From: Streptomyces sp. FIT100
Lineage (GTDB): Bacteria; Actinomycetota; Actinomycetes; Streptomycetales; Streptomycetaceae
Direction of reading: 5' to 3'
Assembly (NCBI RefSeq): GCF_024584805.1
Contig: NZ_CP075715.1
Coordinates: forward strand, 6,791,526-6,855,525
DNA: 64,000 nt
Positions within the stretch are counted from its first letter, which is position 1. Every line of letters begins with the position of its first letter. The translations under genes and the position numbers were made by a program. This document shows, in pieces, positions 45,697 to 53,290 of this stretch. Below the pieces are notes generated by a model, which was given only the letters and a program-made list of their open reading frames with translations, made no database searches and had not been told where the DNA came from.

Positions 45697-46432
45697 ACCC
45701 CGCCTCCTTCACAGCGGCGATGATCGCGGCGTGCGGTACATGGAGATATGGCTGGAAGAAGGCCGCGTCGGGCTCTGGCTCCTCGGACAGCCGGTGCGCT
45801 CGCCACTCCAGAGCCGTGAACCCGGCCTCGGCCAGGGCTCTCTCCAGCGTCGGAGCACTCCAGTAGCGAGCGGTGACATGCACGTCGTATTCGTTGAACC
45901 GCAGATTGAGGTCAAGTGCAGCGCCGTCCACCCGGGCGCCGTCCATCTGCAGCCGGAAGCCGTAGCGGGTGTAGTAATCCGGATCCGTGGGGAGTTCGGG
46001 GTTTGCGACCAAGGTGAGGAACCGGCCTCCGGGGCGCAAGGCGCGGGCAGCCGTGTCACACAGCCCGACAAGGTCGCTGTAGCGAGTGGCGTAGGGCAAC
46101 ACATAGGCCCCCAGGACCAGATCGAACGTCCCATTCACTTCCGATGGCAGCGATCCGGCCAGGTATTGGATGCCGAGCCCCTCCTGCTCCTCACGACGGA
46201 CGGCGTAGTCGATCATCCCTGTGGAATCGTCAAGTCCGATGACCGATGCCGCGCCATGCTTCGCGAGCCAGCGGCTGTAGACACCACTGCCGCATCCGAA
46301 GTCAAGGATGCGCAGCCCATCAGGTGGACCGATCAGCGCACGGACGCTCGGAAACTCAAGGTGGCGTCGGATTGGAAGCTCGGACAAGTCCTCGAACAAC
46401 TGGGCCAGATTGTCGTACTGACTGGGAGCCAC
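45695..46432 (-). CDS. Class I SAM-dependent methyltransferase, last gene of the CDPS operon
   Basis: 245 aa from GTG 46432 with GGAGGT upstream. SAM-binding motif I is LRILDFGCGSGVYSRWLAKH (Gly-rich loop about 45-51), motif II acidic VIGLDDSTGMID, and post-motif FDLVLGAYVLPYA. This is a small-molecule methyltransferase of the Methyltransf_11/25 type. It follows the SnoaL-like gene by 34 bp. Probable role: O- or N-methylation of the cyclodipeptide product (inference from context). Confidence 0.88.
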   Translation of the reverse strand: MAPSQYDNLAQLFEDLSELPIRRHLEFPSVRALIGPPDGLRILDFGCGSGVYSRWLAKHGAASVIGLDDSTGMIDYAVRREEQEGLGIQYLAGSLPSEVNGTFDLVLGAYVLPYATRYSDLVGLCDTAARALRPGGRFLTLVANPELPTDPDYYTRYGFRLQMDGARVDGAALDLNLRFNEYDVHVTARYWSAPTLERALAEAGFTALEWRAHRLSEEPEPDAAFFQPYLHVPHAAIIAAVKEAG

Positions 46433-46466
46433 GGAACACCTCCACTGTTCGGGTTGCGGAACCCAA

Positions 46467-46901
46467 CTAAGGCTCCGAGCGGCCGATCATCTCGACCGGG
46501 TTCCAGTAATCCGTCACCCTCTGGATCGTGCCGTTCTCGTTGAACTTCAGAATGCTGACGCCGCGCACCTCGTACCTGCTGCCGATAACGGCACCCTCCA
46601 ACGGCTCCGGCATCCTCTTGGCAACCGTCCCAGTGTTGACCCATTGCACAGCCGCATCCAAGCCTGAAACAATAATGGTCATGAATGCAATATGCGTGTC
46701 CGGGGTAACGGAAAACCATTCCCTGCATGCGTGTTCGACCACTTCGGATCCGCTGCAAGTCATCCCGCGTGCGACATCATCCAAATAGCAGTCTGCTGCC
46801 ATGAAACTTGCATACGCCCTAGCGTCGTGCCGGTTGAACGACTCAACCCATTCCTGTGTGAGTGCCCTGAGATCGGGCCTGCTTGTTTGCTGAGCTGTCA
46901 T
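46467..46901 (-). CDS. SnoaL-like (NTF2-fold) protein
   Basis: 144 aa from ATG 46901 with GAGGGG upstream. The cone-shaped alpha+beta fold is recognisable from LTQEWVESFNRHDARAYASF, YLDDVARGMTCSGSEVVEH, HIAFMTIIVSGLDAAVQWVN and FNENGTIQRVTDYWNPVEM. SnoaL-type proteins catalyse cyclisation, hydration, epoxide opening or isomerisation in natural product pathways. Here it sits between the NicX-like gene and the methyltransferase (48 and 34 bp gaps). The reaction is unknown. Confidence 0.85.
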   Translation of the reverse strand: MTAQQTSRPDLRALTQEWVESFNRHDARAYASFMAADCYLDDVARGMTCSGSEVVEHACREWFSVTPDTHIAFMTIIVSGLDAAVQWVNTGTVAKRMPEPLEGAVIGSRYEVRGVSILKFNENGTIQRVTDYWNPVEMIGRSEP

Positions 46902-46949
46902 CAGTTTCCCCTCTGTCGACGGCTTCTATTGCTGTTTGTCGATGGAAAG

Positions 46950-47981
46950 CTAGACAAGAACGCCTTCGCAGGTAACCGGAACGCCGTCAAGGGAAACGGT
47001 GCAGTTGCGCATGGGGAGATCAAGATGGTACGGCGTCCACCGGTTCTCGACGAGGTGCGGACCAGTGGAGATCAGGAAGTTTCCTGCTGCAGCTCGTGCG
47101 TCCATGCCGACTACCGATCCCTTGTCGTACATGCCTAGTGAAAGCCAGTCGGCACTGGTCATCAGGCCCCAACCGATATGGGAGATCATGCGTGCCGCAT
47201 CGTCGCCGGCATGGTCGAAGAAGGTGCGCAACATAACCGCCTCCAAGCCCCCACCGATATCGGTAATCCGGCCTGCCTCGATGACAAGGGACACGGGGCT
47301 TGAAACGTATTCTTTGAGTGGAAAAATCACATCCCCTACATCGAAGACGAGCGTTCCTTGGACACCGGAGGTTCGCGGCCAGCACAACACCATGGTTGCC
47401 GGCCAGTGATCCCAGCGTCCGGGCTCGTCTGCGAATCCGCACTGGAACATCGGGTGGCTGTCCTCAAGGGAGACGCGAAGGTCTGTTCCCGCTTGCGAGA
47501 CGACATGCATGCTCTTGGCCCTCCCAAGTCGTTCAGCGGCCTTCTGAGCCGTCTCCTTGTCCTGTGGTTTGGGAAGGCTCCTGGAAAGCACGTCGGGAGG
47601 TTCACACACGTATAGCATTCGTGTGCCAGCGTGGAGTATGTCGCCCAGGAAGGGAGTATGCGCCATTCCCTCCAATGTCAGATCCACGACGAAGTCCACC
47701 GCCTTCAGCAAGTCCTGAGCGGCTTGGTTGTGTTCCAACGAGAGCAGTCCGTAGCTTGTCCCGGTCCGCGCGCTGGGCAGCGGGGCGGGGGAGCCTCCGG
47801 GCAGGGTCAGAAGTGCCACATCCGCTCCGAGACCACGCGCCGCAGCGAAAGCCGCGGCGGCGTAGTCACCGCGGCTGGACGGCTCAGTGAGTACGACGAG
47901 GCTTTCCCTCTTGCGGACCGCACACAATTCCAGTTCAGCCGTAAACAAGGACGTCAGGTCTGCACCAGTGAGGTCAATCAT
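46950..47981 (-). CDS. NicX-like protein (2,5-dihydroxypyridine 5,6-dioxygenase / M29-like family)
   Basis: 343 aa from ATG 47981, chosen because GGGAAGG precedes it. The family blocks are DEPGRWDHWP (185-194), SHIGWGLMTSADWLSLGMYD (267-286), GMDARAAAGNFLISTGP (292-308) and YHLDLPMRNC (318-327). These are the conserved words of the Fe(II) ring-cleaving dioxygenase NicX and its M29-aminopeptidase-fold relatives. Glu186, His192, His319 and Asp321 are plausible metal ligands (my inference). No nicotinate-degradation genes are present. It lies in a CDPS operon, so it probably acts on the cyclodipeptide or an aromatic side chain. Stop TAG is within CTAG. Confidence 0.8.
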   Translation of the reverse strand: MIDLTGADLTSLFTAELELCAVRKRESLVVLTEPSSRGDYAAAAFAAARGLGADVALLTLPGGSPAPLPSARTGTSYGLLSLEHNQAAQDLLKAVDFVVDLTLEGMAHTPFLGDILHAGTRMLYVCEPPDVLSRSLPKPQDKETAQKAAERLGRAKSMHVVSQAGTDLRVSLEDSHPMFQCGFADEPGRWDHWPATMVLCWPRTSGVQGTLVFDVGDVIFPLKEYVSSPVSLVIEAGRITDIGGGLEAVMLRTFFDHAGDDAARMISHIGWGLMTSADWLSLGMYDKGSVVGMDARAAAGNFLISTGPHLVENRWTPYHLDLPMRNCTVSLDGVPVTCEGVLV

Positions 47982-48020
47982 GGGTACCTTCCCTATCGGC
48001 AACGAGGAGGGCTTTTCGTG

Positions 48021-49217
48021 TCACCACGCAACCGGCAGGACAGTAGGGCGAGTGAACAGAATGTCGTCGTCCCACGGTACTTCGTCCGCAGCAACAGCCA
48101 GGGTCAGGGTGGGGAAGCGGCCGAACAGTTCTTGCATAGCGATGTGAAGATAGAGCCGGGCCAGGCTCGCGCCGAGACAGTAGTGCGGGCCATGGCCGAA
48201 AGTCAGCCCATCATTCTCACGGGAGGCGTCGACCTTTTCCGGATGAGAGTAATAGGACGGATCCCAGCAGGCGGCCAGGAACGGCGTCACCACAGCATCA
48301 CCCTTCCTGATCCGTACCCCATGCAATTCGACATCCTCTGTCGCTACACGAGGGTTGGACAGGTAACCATTATGGTGATAGCGCAAGAGTTCATCGACTA
48401 CCGGCGGCCAGCCATCGGGATGTGCGATCATCCGATCCGCGTAACCTGGAAGTCGCAGCAATGTGGCGGTGAACGTCCCGGTTGGGGAGATCAGCGGGTC
48501 CACGCCCGTCACCATCAGGTAATCGACTGTGCCAATCAATTCTTCGTGGGACAGAACCCCGCGGTGGTAGGCGTGGATCAACGCGCCGATAGGCCCATCG
48601 GTGGAACTGGCGCCTTCCTTCGCGGCGATTACCTCTCGGGCCATGGCGCTGATTTGTTCCGTAGCGTCCGCTACTGATTCCTGCTCGCCAGTTTGATTCG
48701 TCTGCACCCGGAAGAACTCGTGGTACTTTTGCCGCAGCCGGGGCGAGATGCCGAGCATCTGACAGTTGAAGCGCAAGGCCAGAGGTTCAGCATAAGACGT
48801 CATCAAGTCGGTGGGATTGATCCCGTCTGTCATGGCCTGGAGTAGATCGCGTGCGTGATGACGGATCACATCTGCATATCCGGCCACAGAAGTGCGCGTA
48901 TAAAAGGGTGCCAGGACCGACCGGATCCGGGTGTGATCGGGCGGATCGAGATTGAAAATCCCTCCCTTTACACTATTGAAATCTTCCCCTGAGATCCGGG
49001 GAGCATGCGGATAGGTGAGATTGCGGGTGAACCGCCTGTGATCGGCAGCGACCGCACGAATATCCTCTCGCCGCGTCAGCAGCCACATTACCGAACCTGA
49101 CGGCATTCGCACGGGACACACTGGGTGCTGCGCCCGCAACTCGGCATAAAGCGGCGGTGGGGTTCCGTGTTCTCCTGGAGGGAAGGGCCACGTCAGTACA
49201 TCTTCGGAAGCGGTCAC
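48021..49217 (-). CDS. Cytochrome P450 with Pro in place of the I-helix Thr
   Basis: 398 aa. GTG 49217 overlaps the CDPS stop (GTGA). ExxR is Glu276-Arg279 (VDELLRYHHNG). The haem loop TFGHGPHYCLGASLARLYL has axial Cys347. The oxygen-activation segment reads VTGVDPLISPTG (236-247): the acid Asp240 is kept but the next residue, usually Thr, is Pro241. The C-terminus is of normal length and other motifs are intact, so this is not simple decay. It probably oxidises the cyclodipeptide made by the upstream gene. Redox partners are not adjacent. Confidence 0.92.
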   Translation of the reverse strand: MTASEDVLTWPFPPGEHGTPPPLYAELRAQHPVCPVRMPSGSVMWLLTRREDIRAVAADHRRFTRNLTYPHAPRISGEDFNSVKGGIFNLDPPDHTRIRSVLAPFYTRTSVAGYADVIRHHARDLLQAMTDGINPTDLMTSYAEPLALRFNCQMLGISPRLRQKYHEFFRVQTNQTGEQESVADATEQISAMAREVIAAKEGASSTDGPIGALIHAYHRGVLSHEELIGTVDYLMVTGVDPLISPTGTFTATLLRLPGYADRMIAHPDGWPPVVDELLRYHHNGYLSNPRVATEDVELHGVRIRKGDAVVTPFLAACWDPSYYSHPEKVDASRENDGLTFGHGPHYCLGASLARLYLHIAMQELFGRFPTLTLAVAADEVPWDDDILFTRPTVLPVAW

Positions 49218-49897
49218 GGGACTTTCTCCTCGATGCGGGGTGAAATGCTCACCTTTACGAAGCCATGCCGGTCTGCTGGCATAAGTTCTGGGATCTCACC
49301 GTTCAGCAATGCTTCCTGCAGGGGCCACGAGTGGGGATAGGCGAACACCGCGCTCGGGGCATCAACCACCCCGGCGGCATCCATGAGATATGGCAATTCC
49401 GCCAGCACGTAACAGCGATTCAGCGCAACTTGGCCCGGTGTGGGAGTCGTGTCGAGTACTTGCCGCAAGTGCTCGGAGGTCGTGCGATCACACCACTGCC
49501 GCACCCGTTCTGAGCTCTCGTAGGCTGCCGCAACCTGTTGACTGAGATCCCTGTAGCGAGGATGTCCAGCCTTTTTCGTCCACGTATGTGTCGCGGGTGC
49601 GAGTCCAGCCTGTTCCAACGCATTACGCGCCGGCGACCGAAGATTCTTCACGGCATGCTTGACTTTCCGGACGGCGGCCAATGGAGGGCTACCGGCGGCG
49701 ATCGCCGCAAAACTGGCTTCGTAGCCGGGAAGGAGTACCTCAACACGGTCGAAGTGATCTGCACCCCAACGAATCAGCGTGCGGACTGTTCCGGGTGTGA
49801 AGAATGAGTTGAATGCCGAAAGTCCGAAAACTATGCACTTACCCTCGTTCATTACATCCTGGCAGTGGTCGCGAAACGTACTCGCCTGGATTTGCAC
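49214..49897 (-). CDS. tRNA-dependent cyclodipeptide synthase (CDPS), first gene of the operon
   Basis: 227 aa from GTG 49897 (AAAGGA upstream). It aligns by eye along its length with AlbC. FGLSAFNSFFT puts the nucleophile Ser at 27 and an Asn at 30 (AlbC S37, N40). RTLIRWGADHFDRVEVLLPG matches the following helix and strand. CYVLAELPYL gives Tyr163 and Glu167 (AlbC Y178, E182). AVFAYPHSWPL gives Tyr187-Pro188 (AlbC Y202-H203). CDPSs use two aminoacyl-tRNAs to form a 2,5-diketopiperazine. The Asn30/Tyr187/Pro188 combination mixes the NYH and XYP signatures. The amino acids used are not predictable from sequence alone. It heads a five-gene minus-strand operon. Confidence 0.88.
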   Translation of the reverse strand: MQIQASTFRDHCQDVMNEGKCIVFGLSAFNSFFTPGTVRTLIRWGADHFDRVEVLLPGYEASFAAIAAGSPPLAAVRKVKHAVKNLRSPARNALEQAGLAPATHTWTKKAGHPRYRDLSQQVAAAYESSERVRQWCDRTTSEHLRQVLDTTPTPGQVALNRCYVLAELPYLMDAAGVVDAPSAVFAYPHSWPLQEALLNGEIPELMPADRHGFVKVSISPRIEEKVP

Positions 49898-50923
49898 CGG
49901 TGTGTCCTTTGCTTCGATTTGCGGTCGATCGGAAGCCAGCGAAGGTAGAGGTCAATGGCGATCGGTGAGCCTCTGTCACCTGTCCGAGGAGGATGAAGTT
50001 CCTCGGAGCGCCGCAGTGAACGCCAGGCCCTGGATGATCTCGTGGTGGGGTCTCTGGCGAATCTGAGCCATGCCCCTCTGCCCCCCCCTTGCGCGTTGAA
50101 GCGGGCGATCCAGCAGGCTGCGGTGATGTGCCAGTGCTACGGCCCTGGAGCCCGTCGGGCAGGTCGTCCATCGGCCAGTGAGGACCTGGTCGGCGCGGGC
50201 CCTTGTGCGCACGTACAGCGTCAGCGCAGTGCAGTGTCACCTCGCCGCACGTCGCGGGTCGTGTCCCGCACATCCTGCGCGTACGACTGAAGGGACTGCT
50301 CGCCACGGTGCCCCTGCGCCAGGACGTCCGCGATGTTGGCCCCGGCCGTGTCGTCCACTCGGTCCCGGATGGTCGGTCACGGTCCCTCGCCACTCATGAC
50401 CTGAGTGTTCCTCGTTAACCGCTGTACCGATGTTCCCCAGGGCCGGTGGGGGGCGGCGGCGCCAGGTCCAAGGTCCTCTTCGGTGGCCGCCATTCGCTGT
50501 GCTTCTGGCTATCGCATTGACTGCGATGGCCGTGTTCCGCGACACATGCCTGGCCGAGGGAGCTCTTGCCGGCTCCTTCCTCCGTCGACGCAGTGCAGAT
50601 CATGGGCATTTCGTTGAATTACAGGTAATTCAACGAGCTGTAATTTCTCCACAAAGCGCCAATATCTGATCAAAGAGTGACATCTTAGTGAAAGGCTGTC
50701 AAGATGGTTCTTCTCTTGTGGTGCGGGTAACTCGAACTGGGCGGCTGCATGTTGGCGACGAGAGAGTCGGATGGGTAGTGCCTCGTCAAGCCCGGACTGC
50801 TTGAGGTGTGCCTCGGCGTCGCCGACGCGCCCCTCGGTCGTGGCCGAGTGGAGGCAAGCGGTTGTCGCTCAGATGCCGAGCTGCGGCCATGGAGGGCCCG
50901 GAATGGGGCAGCGGGCTTGGAGG
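49898..50923. other. Gene-poor right flank of the CDPS island
   Basis: Over 1 kb without a convincing gene. Minus-strand fragments at 49976-50360 read like pieces of a protein broken by frameshifts (for example ITAACWIARFNAQGG in one frame and IIQGLAFTAALRG in another). One 45-codon frame (50358 to 50221, minus; DDTAGANIADVLAQGHRGEQ) is protein-like but unidentified. The CDPS operon promoter must lie near the left end. The stretch 50605-50700 is strikingly AT-rich. Confidence 0.5.
50612..50645. promoter_or_regulatory. Nested AT-rich inverted repeats, operator candidate
   Basis: CGTTGAATTA (50612-50621), CAGG, TAATTCAACG (50626-50635) is a perfect 10-4-10 inverted repeat. A second pair, AATTACAG (50617-50624) and CTGTAATT (50638-50645), overlaps it. 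Such low-GC nested symmetry is rare in this DNA and suggests a protein-binding site or an element end. Confidence 0.5.
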
Positions 50924-51033
50924 GCTAGGTGTATTGCCCTGTGACACCAGGCCGGAAGGCCCTCACCCATTTCAAGATCCCTCAGCCGAGACCTGCATCA
51001 CCGTCCACAACCTCCGGGGACAGAACACCTAGG
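50924..51033 (+). mobile_element. Internally deleted IS481-type element (both ends, transposase tail only)
   Basis: Flanked by GCTAGG (50924-50929) and CCTAGG (51028-51033). The left end TGTATTGCCCTGTGAC matches the IS481-type terminus seen at 20595 (read inward). The right end ...GGGGACAGAACA reads inward as TGTTCTGTCCCC. The last codons before the TAG in the right CTAG encode HNLRGQNT, like TNVPRQYT in the intact transposase, with the stop again in the target site. Only about 98 bp remain. Confidence 0.6.
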
Positions 51034-51115
51034 CCTTGGTCGGGTGAATTCTGTGCGGTGCAGGGCTTGTTGGGGTGGTTGATCGGTGGTCTGTCTGTAG
51101 TTACCCTCCAGTTCT

Positions 51116-51131
51116 GTTCGTTCGAACGAAC
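51116..51131. promoter_or_regulatory. Perfect 16-bp palindrome upstream of amidase, probable TetR operator
   Basis: GTTCGTTCGAACGAAC, fully self-complementary, ends three bases before the AAGGAG ribosome site of the amidase gene. A TetR-family regulator is encoded directly downstream of the amidase, so this is its likely binding site, controlling both genes (inference). Confidence 0.65.
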
Positions 51132-51146
51132 GATAAGGAGCCGAGG

Positions 51147-52553
51147 GTGACCATGTCCACCGCTGATTTCACCGGACTCGCCGAACAGGCAAGGATGCTG
51201 AGGGAGGGCCAGGTCACCGCGCGGGAGCTCGTCGCCGCGTCCCTCAAGCGCATCGAGGCGAGCCAGCCCGTGCTCAACGCCTTCCGGCATGTGCGCACCG
51301 AGGACGCGCTCGCCGAGGCCGACGCGGCCGACCGGCGGCTCGCGGCGGGGGAGAGGCTGCCGCTGCTCGGCGTCCCGGTCGCAGTCAAGGACGACACCGA
51401 TGTGGCCGGGCTCCCCACCCTCTTCGGCTGCCGCGGCGAGATCGCCCCCGCCACCGCCGACGGCGAGCCGGTACGGCGGCTGCGGGCCGCCGGGGCCGTC
51501 GTCGTCGGCAAGACCAACGCCTGCGAACTGGGCCAGTGGCCCTTCACCGAGGGCCCCGCCTTCGGCGCCACCCGCAACCCCTGGTCGCCCGCGCACACCC
51601 CGGGCGGCTCGTCCGGCGGCTCCGCGGCCGCCGTCGCCGCCGGACTCGTGGCCGGGGCCCTCGGTTCCGACGGCGCGGGCTCCATCCGCATCCCCTCGGC
51701 CTGGACCCATCTCGTCGGCATCAAGCCACAGCGCGGCCGGGTCTCGCTCCATCCGCACACCGACGCCTTCCAGGGCCTCGCCGTCAACGGCCCGCTCGCC
51801 CGCACCGTGGCCGACGCCGCCCTCCTCCTCGACGTCGTCCAGGGCCCGCACCCCGAGGACCGCCACCGGCCCGGCGCCGTCGACGCGTCCGCCGCAGCCC
51901 GCCGCGACCCCGGCCGGCTGCGCATCGCCCTCGCCTGGCGGCCCCCGCTGACGCTGACGGGCGCCGCACCCCATCCCGACGTCCGCCGCGCAGTGACGGC
52001 ACTCGCCGAGACCCTCGCCCGGCTCGGCCACCACGTGGAGGAGGCCCGGCCCCGCTACGGCCTCATCGGCCTCGGCTTCGTCCCCCGCGGCACCGTCGGC
52101 GTCGCCGAGGCCGCCGCCCTGCACCCCGAACCCGCCCTGCTCGACCCGCGCACCCGCACCGCCCTGCGCAACGGCCGCTTCCTCGCCGGCCGGATCGTCC
52201 GCGCGGCCCGCGCCCGCGAAGCCCGCCAGCACCGCAGGATCGGCGCCGTCTTCGCCACGTACGACGTCGTCCTCACCCCGACCACCGCCGCGCCCCCGCC
52301 GGCCATCGGCACCTTCGACGGACTCGGTGCCTGGCGCACCAACGCGGCGATGGCCGCGGCCTGCCCCTACGCCTGGCCGTGGAACGTGCTCGGCTGGCCG
52401 GCGATGAACGTCCCCGCCGGGTTCACCGGCGACGGACTGCCCGTCGGCGCCCAGTTGCTCGGCCCCGCGGGCGGCGAGGAGCGGCTCGTCTCGCTCGCCG
52501 CGCAGCTGGAGGCCGACCGGCGCTGGCACGAGCGGTACCCTCCGGCCCCCTGA
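51147..52553 (+). CDS. Amidase (amidase-signature family)
   Basis: 468 aa from GTG 51147, with AAGGAG six bases upstream (ATG 51153 is the alternative). The amidase signature has all three catalytic residues: Lys in GVPVAVKDDTDVAG, cis-Ser in TPGGSSGGSAAAVAAG, and the nucleophile Ser in SDGAGSIRIPSAWTHLVG. C-terminal WPAMNVPAGFTGDGLPVGAQ is typical. It hydrolyses amides, substrate unknown. It forms a pair with the TetR gene 25 bp downstream. Confidence 0.92.
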   Translation: MTMSTADFTGLAEQARMLREGQVTARELVAASLKRIEASQPVLNAFRHVRTEDALAEADAADRRLAAGERLPLLGVPVAVKDDTDVAGLPTLFGCRGEIAPATADGEPVRRLRAAGAVVVGKTNACELGQWPFTEGPAFGATRNPWSPAHTPGGSSGGSAAAVAAGLVAGALGSDGAGSIRIPSAWTHLVGIKPQRGRVSLHPHTDAFQGLAVNGPLARTVADAALLLDVVQGPHPEDRHRPGAVDASAAARRDPGRLRIALAWRPPLTLTGAAPHPDVRRAVTALAETLARLGHHVEEARPRYGLIGLGFVPRGTVGVAEAAALHPEPALLDPRTRTALRNGRFLAGRIVRAARAREARQHRRIGAVFATYDVVLTPTTAAPPPAIGTFDGLGAWRTNAAMAAACPYAWPWNVLGWPAMNVPAGFTGDGLPVGAQLLGPAGGEERLVSLAAQLEADRRWHERYPPAP

Positions 52554-52578
52554 TCAGGTGTGACGCGCCGGTGGAACA

Positions 52579-53175
52579 ATGACCCGCATGTCCAGCGAGT
52601 CCGTCACGCCCGCCACGGCGCCGATACCCCCGACGCGGCAGCGCATCATCGGTGCCGTCCTGCGCATCATCGGCCAGGACGGCGTCGCCGCGGTCACCAA
52701 CCGGCGGATCGCCAAGGAGGCGGAGGTCTCGCTCGGTTCGGTCACCTACCACTTCACCAGCCAGCACGAGCTGCTGCGCGAATCGCTGCTGCACTTCGTC
52801 CGCGAGGAGACCCTGCGCCTCACCGAACTCGCCGACGCCGGCGAGGCGCAGGGCGTCGACATCGACGGAGCCGCCTCGCTGGCCGCGCAGGTCGCGGACG
52901 GCACGGCCTTCGACAGCGCGCACATCGCCCCCTTCGAGCTCTACATCCAGGCCGGGCGGGACGAACGGCTGCGCCCCGCGGCCGCGGAGTGCTTCGCCGC
53001 GTACGACCGCCTGGCCGTGCAGATCCTCACGGCCCTCGGCGTGCCCGACGCCCAGCGCCTCGCGGCGACGACCGTCGCCCTGGTCACCGGCCTCCAGCTG
53101 CGGCGCCTGGCCACGGGCTCACCGGCGGAGGACCTCACGGACGCGCTGCTGCTGCTCGTACGCGGCTCCGGCTGA
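52579..53175 (+). CDS. TetR/AcrR family regulator
   Basis: 198 aa (ATG 52579, or 52588). The N-terminal HTH is TRQRIIGAVLRIIGQDG, TNRRIAKEAEVSLGSVTYHF. A divergent helical ligand domain follows. It probably represses the amidase and itself through the palindrome at 51116-51131. The ligand is unknown. Confidence 0.9.
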   Translation: MTRMSSESVTPATAPIPPTRQRIIGAVLRIIGQDGVAAVTNRRIAKEAEVSLGSVTYHFTSQHELLRESLLHFVREETLRLTELADAGEAQGVDIDGAASLAAQVADGTAFDSAHIAPFELYIQAGRDERLRPAAAECFAAYDRLAVQILTALGVPDAQRLAATTVALVTGLQLRRLATGSPAEDLTDALLLLVRGSG

Positions 53176-53290
53176 CGGGGCGGGCCGGCCGGACCTGCTG
53201 AGCGGCCGGGCCGGCGAGCACGGAACCCGCCGCCTGTTCCTCGCATCCTCCCGGTCGGAAGCCGACCAGGGTGAGGGCAGGGGGCAGGGC

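Noticed and set aside
46950..47981. Nicotinate degradation locus
   Set aside because: Only a NicX-like gene is present; no other nic genes occur and its neighbours are CDPS-type biosynthetic genes.
50221..50358. 45-codon minus-strand frame (DDTAGANIADVLAQGHRGEQ...) as a peptide precursor or small gene
   Set aside because: Protein-like composition, but no ribosome site, no family and surrounding frames are broken; kept only as part of the flank description.
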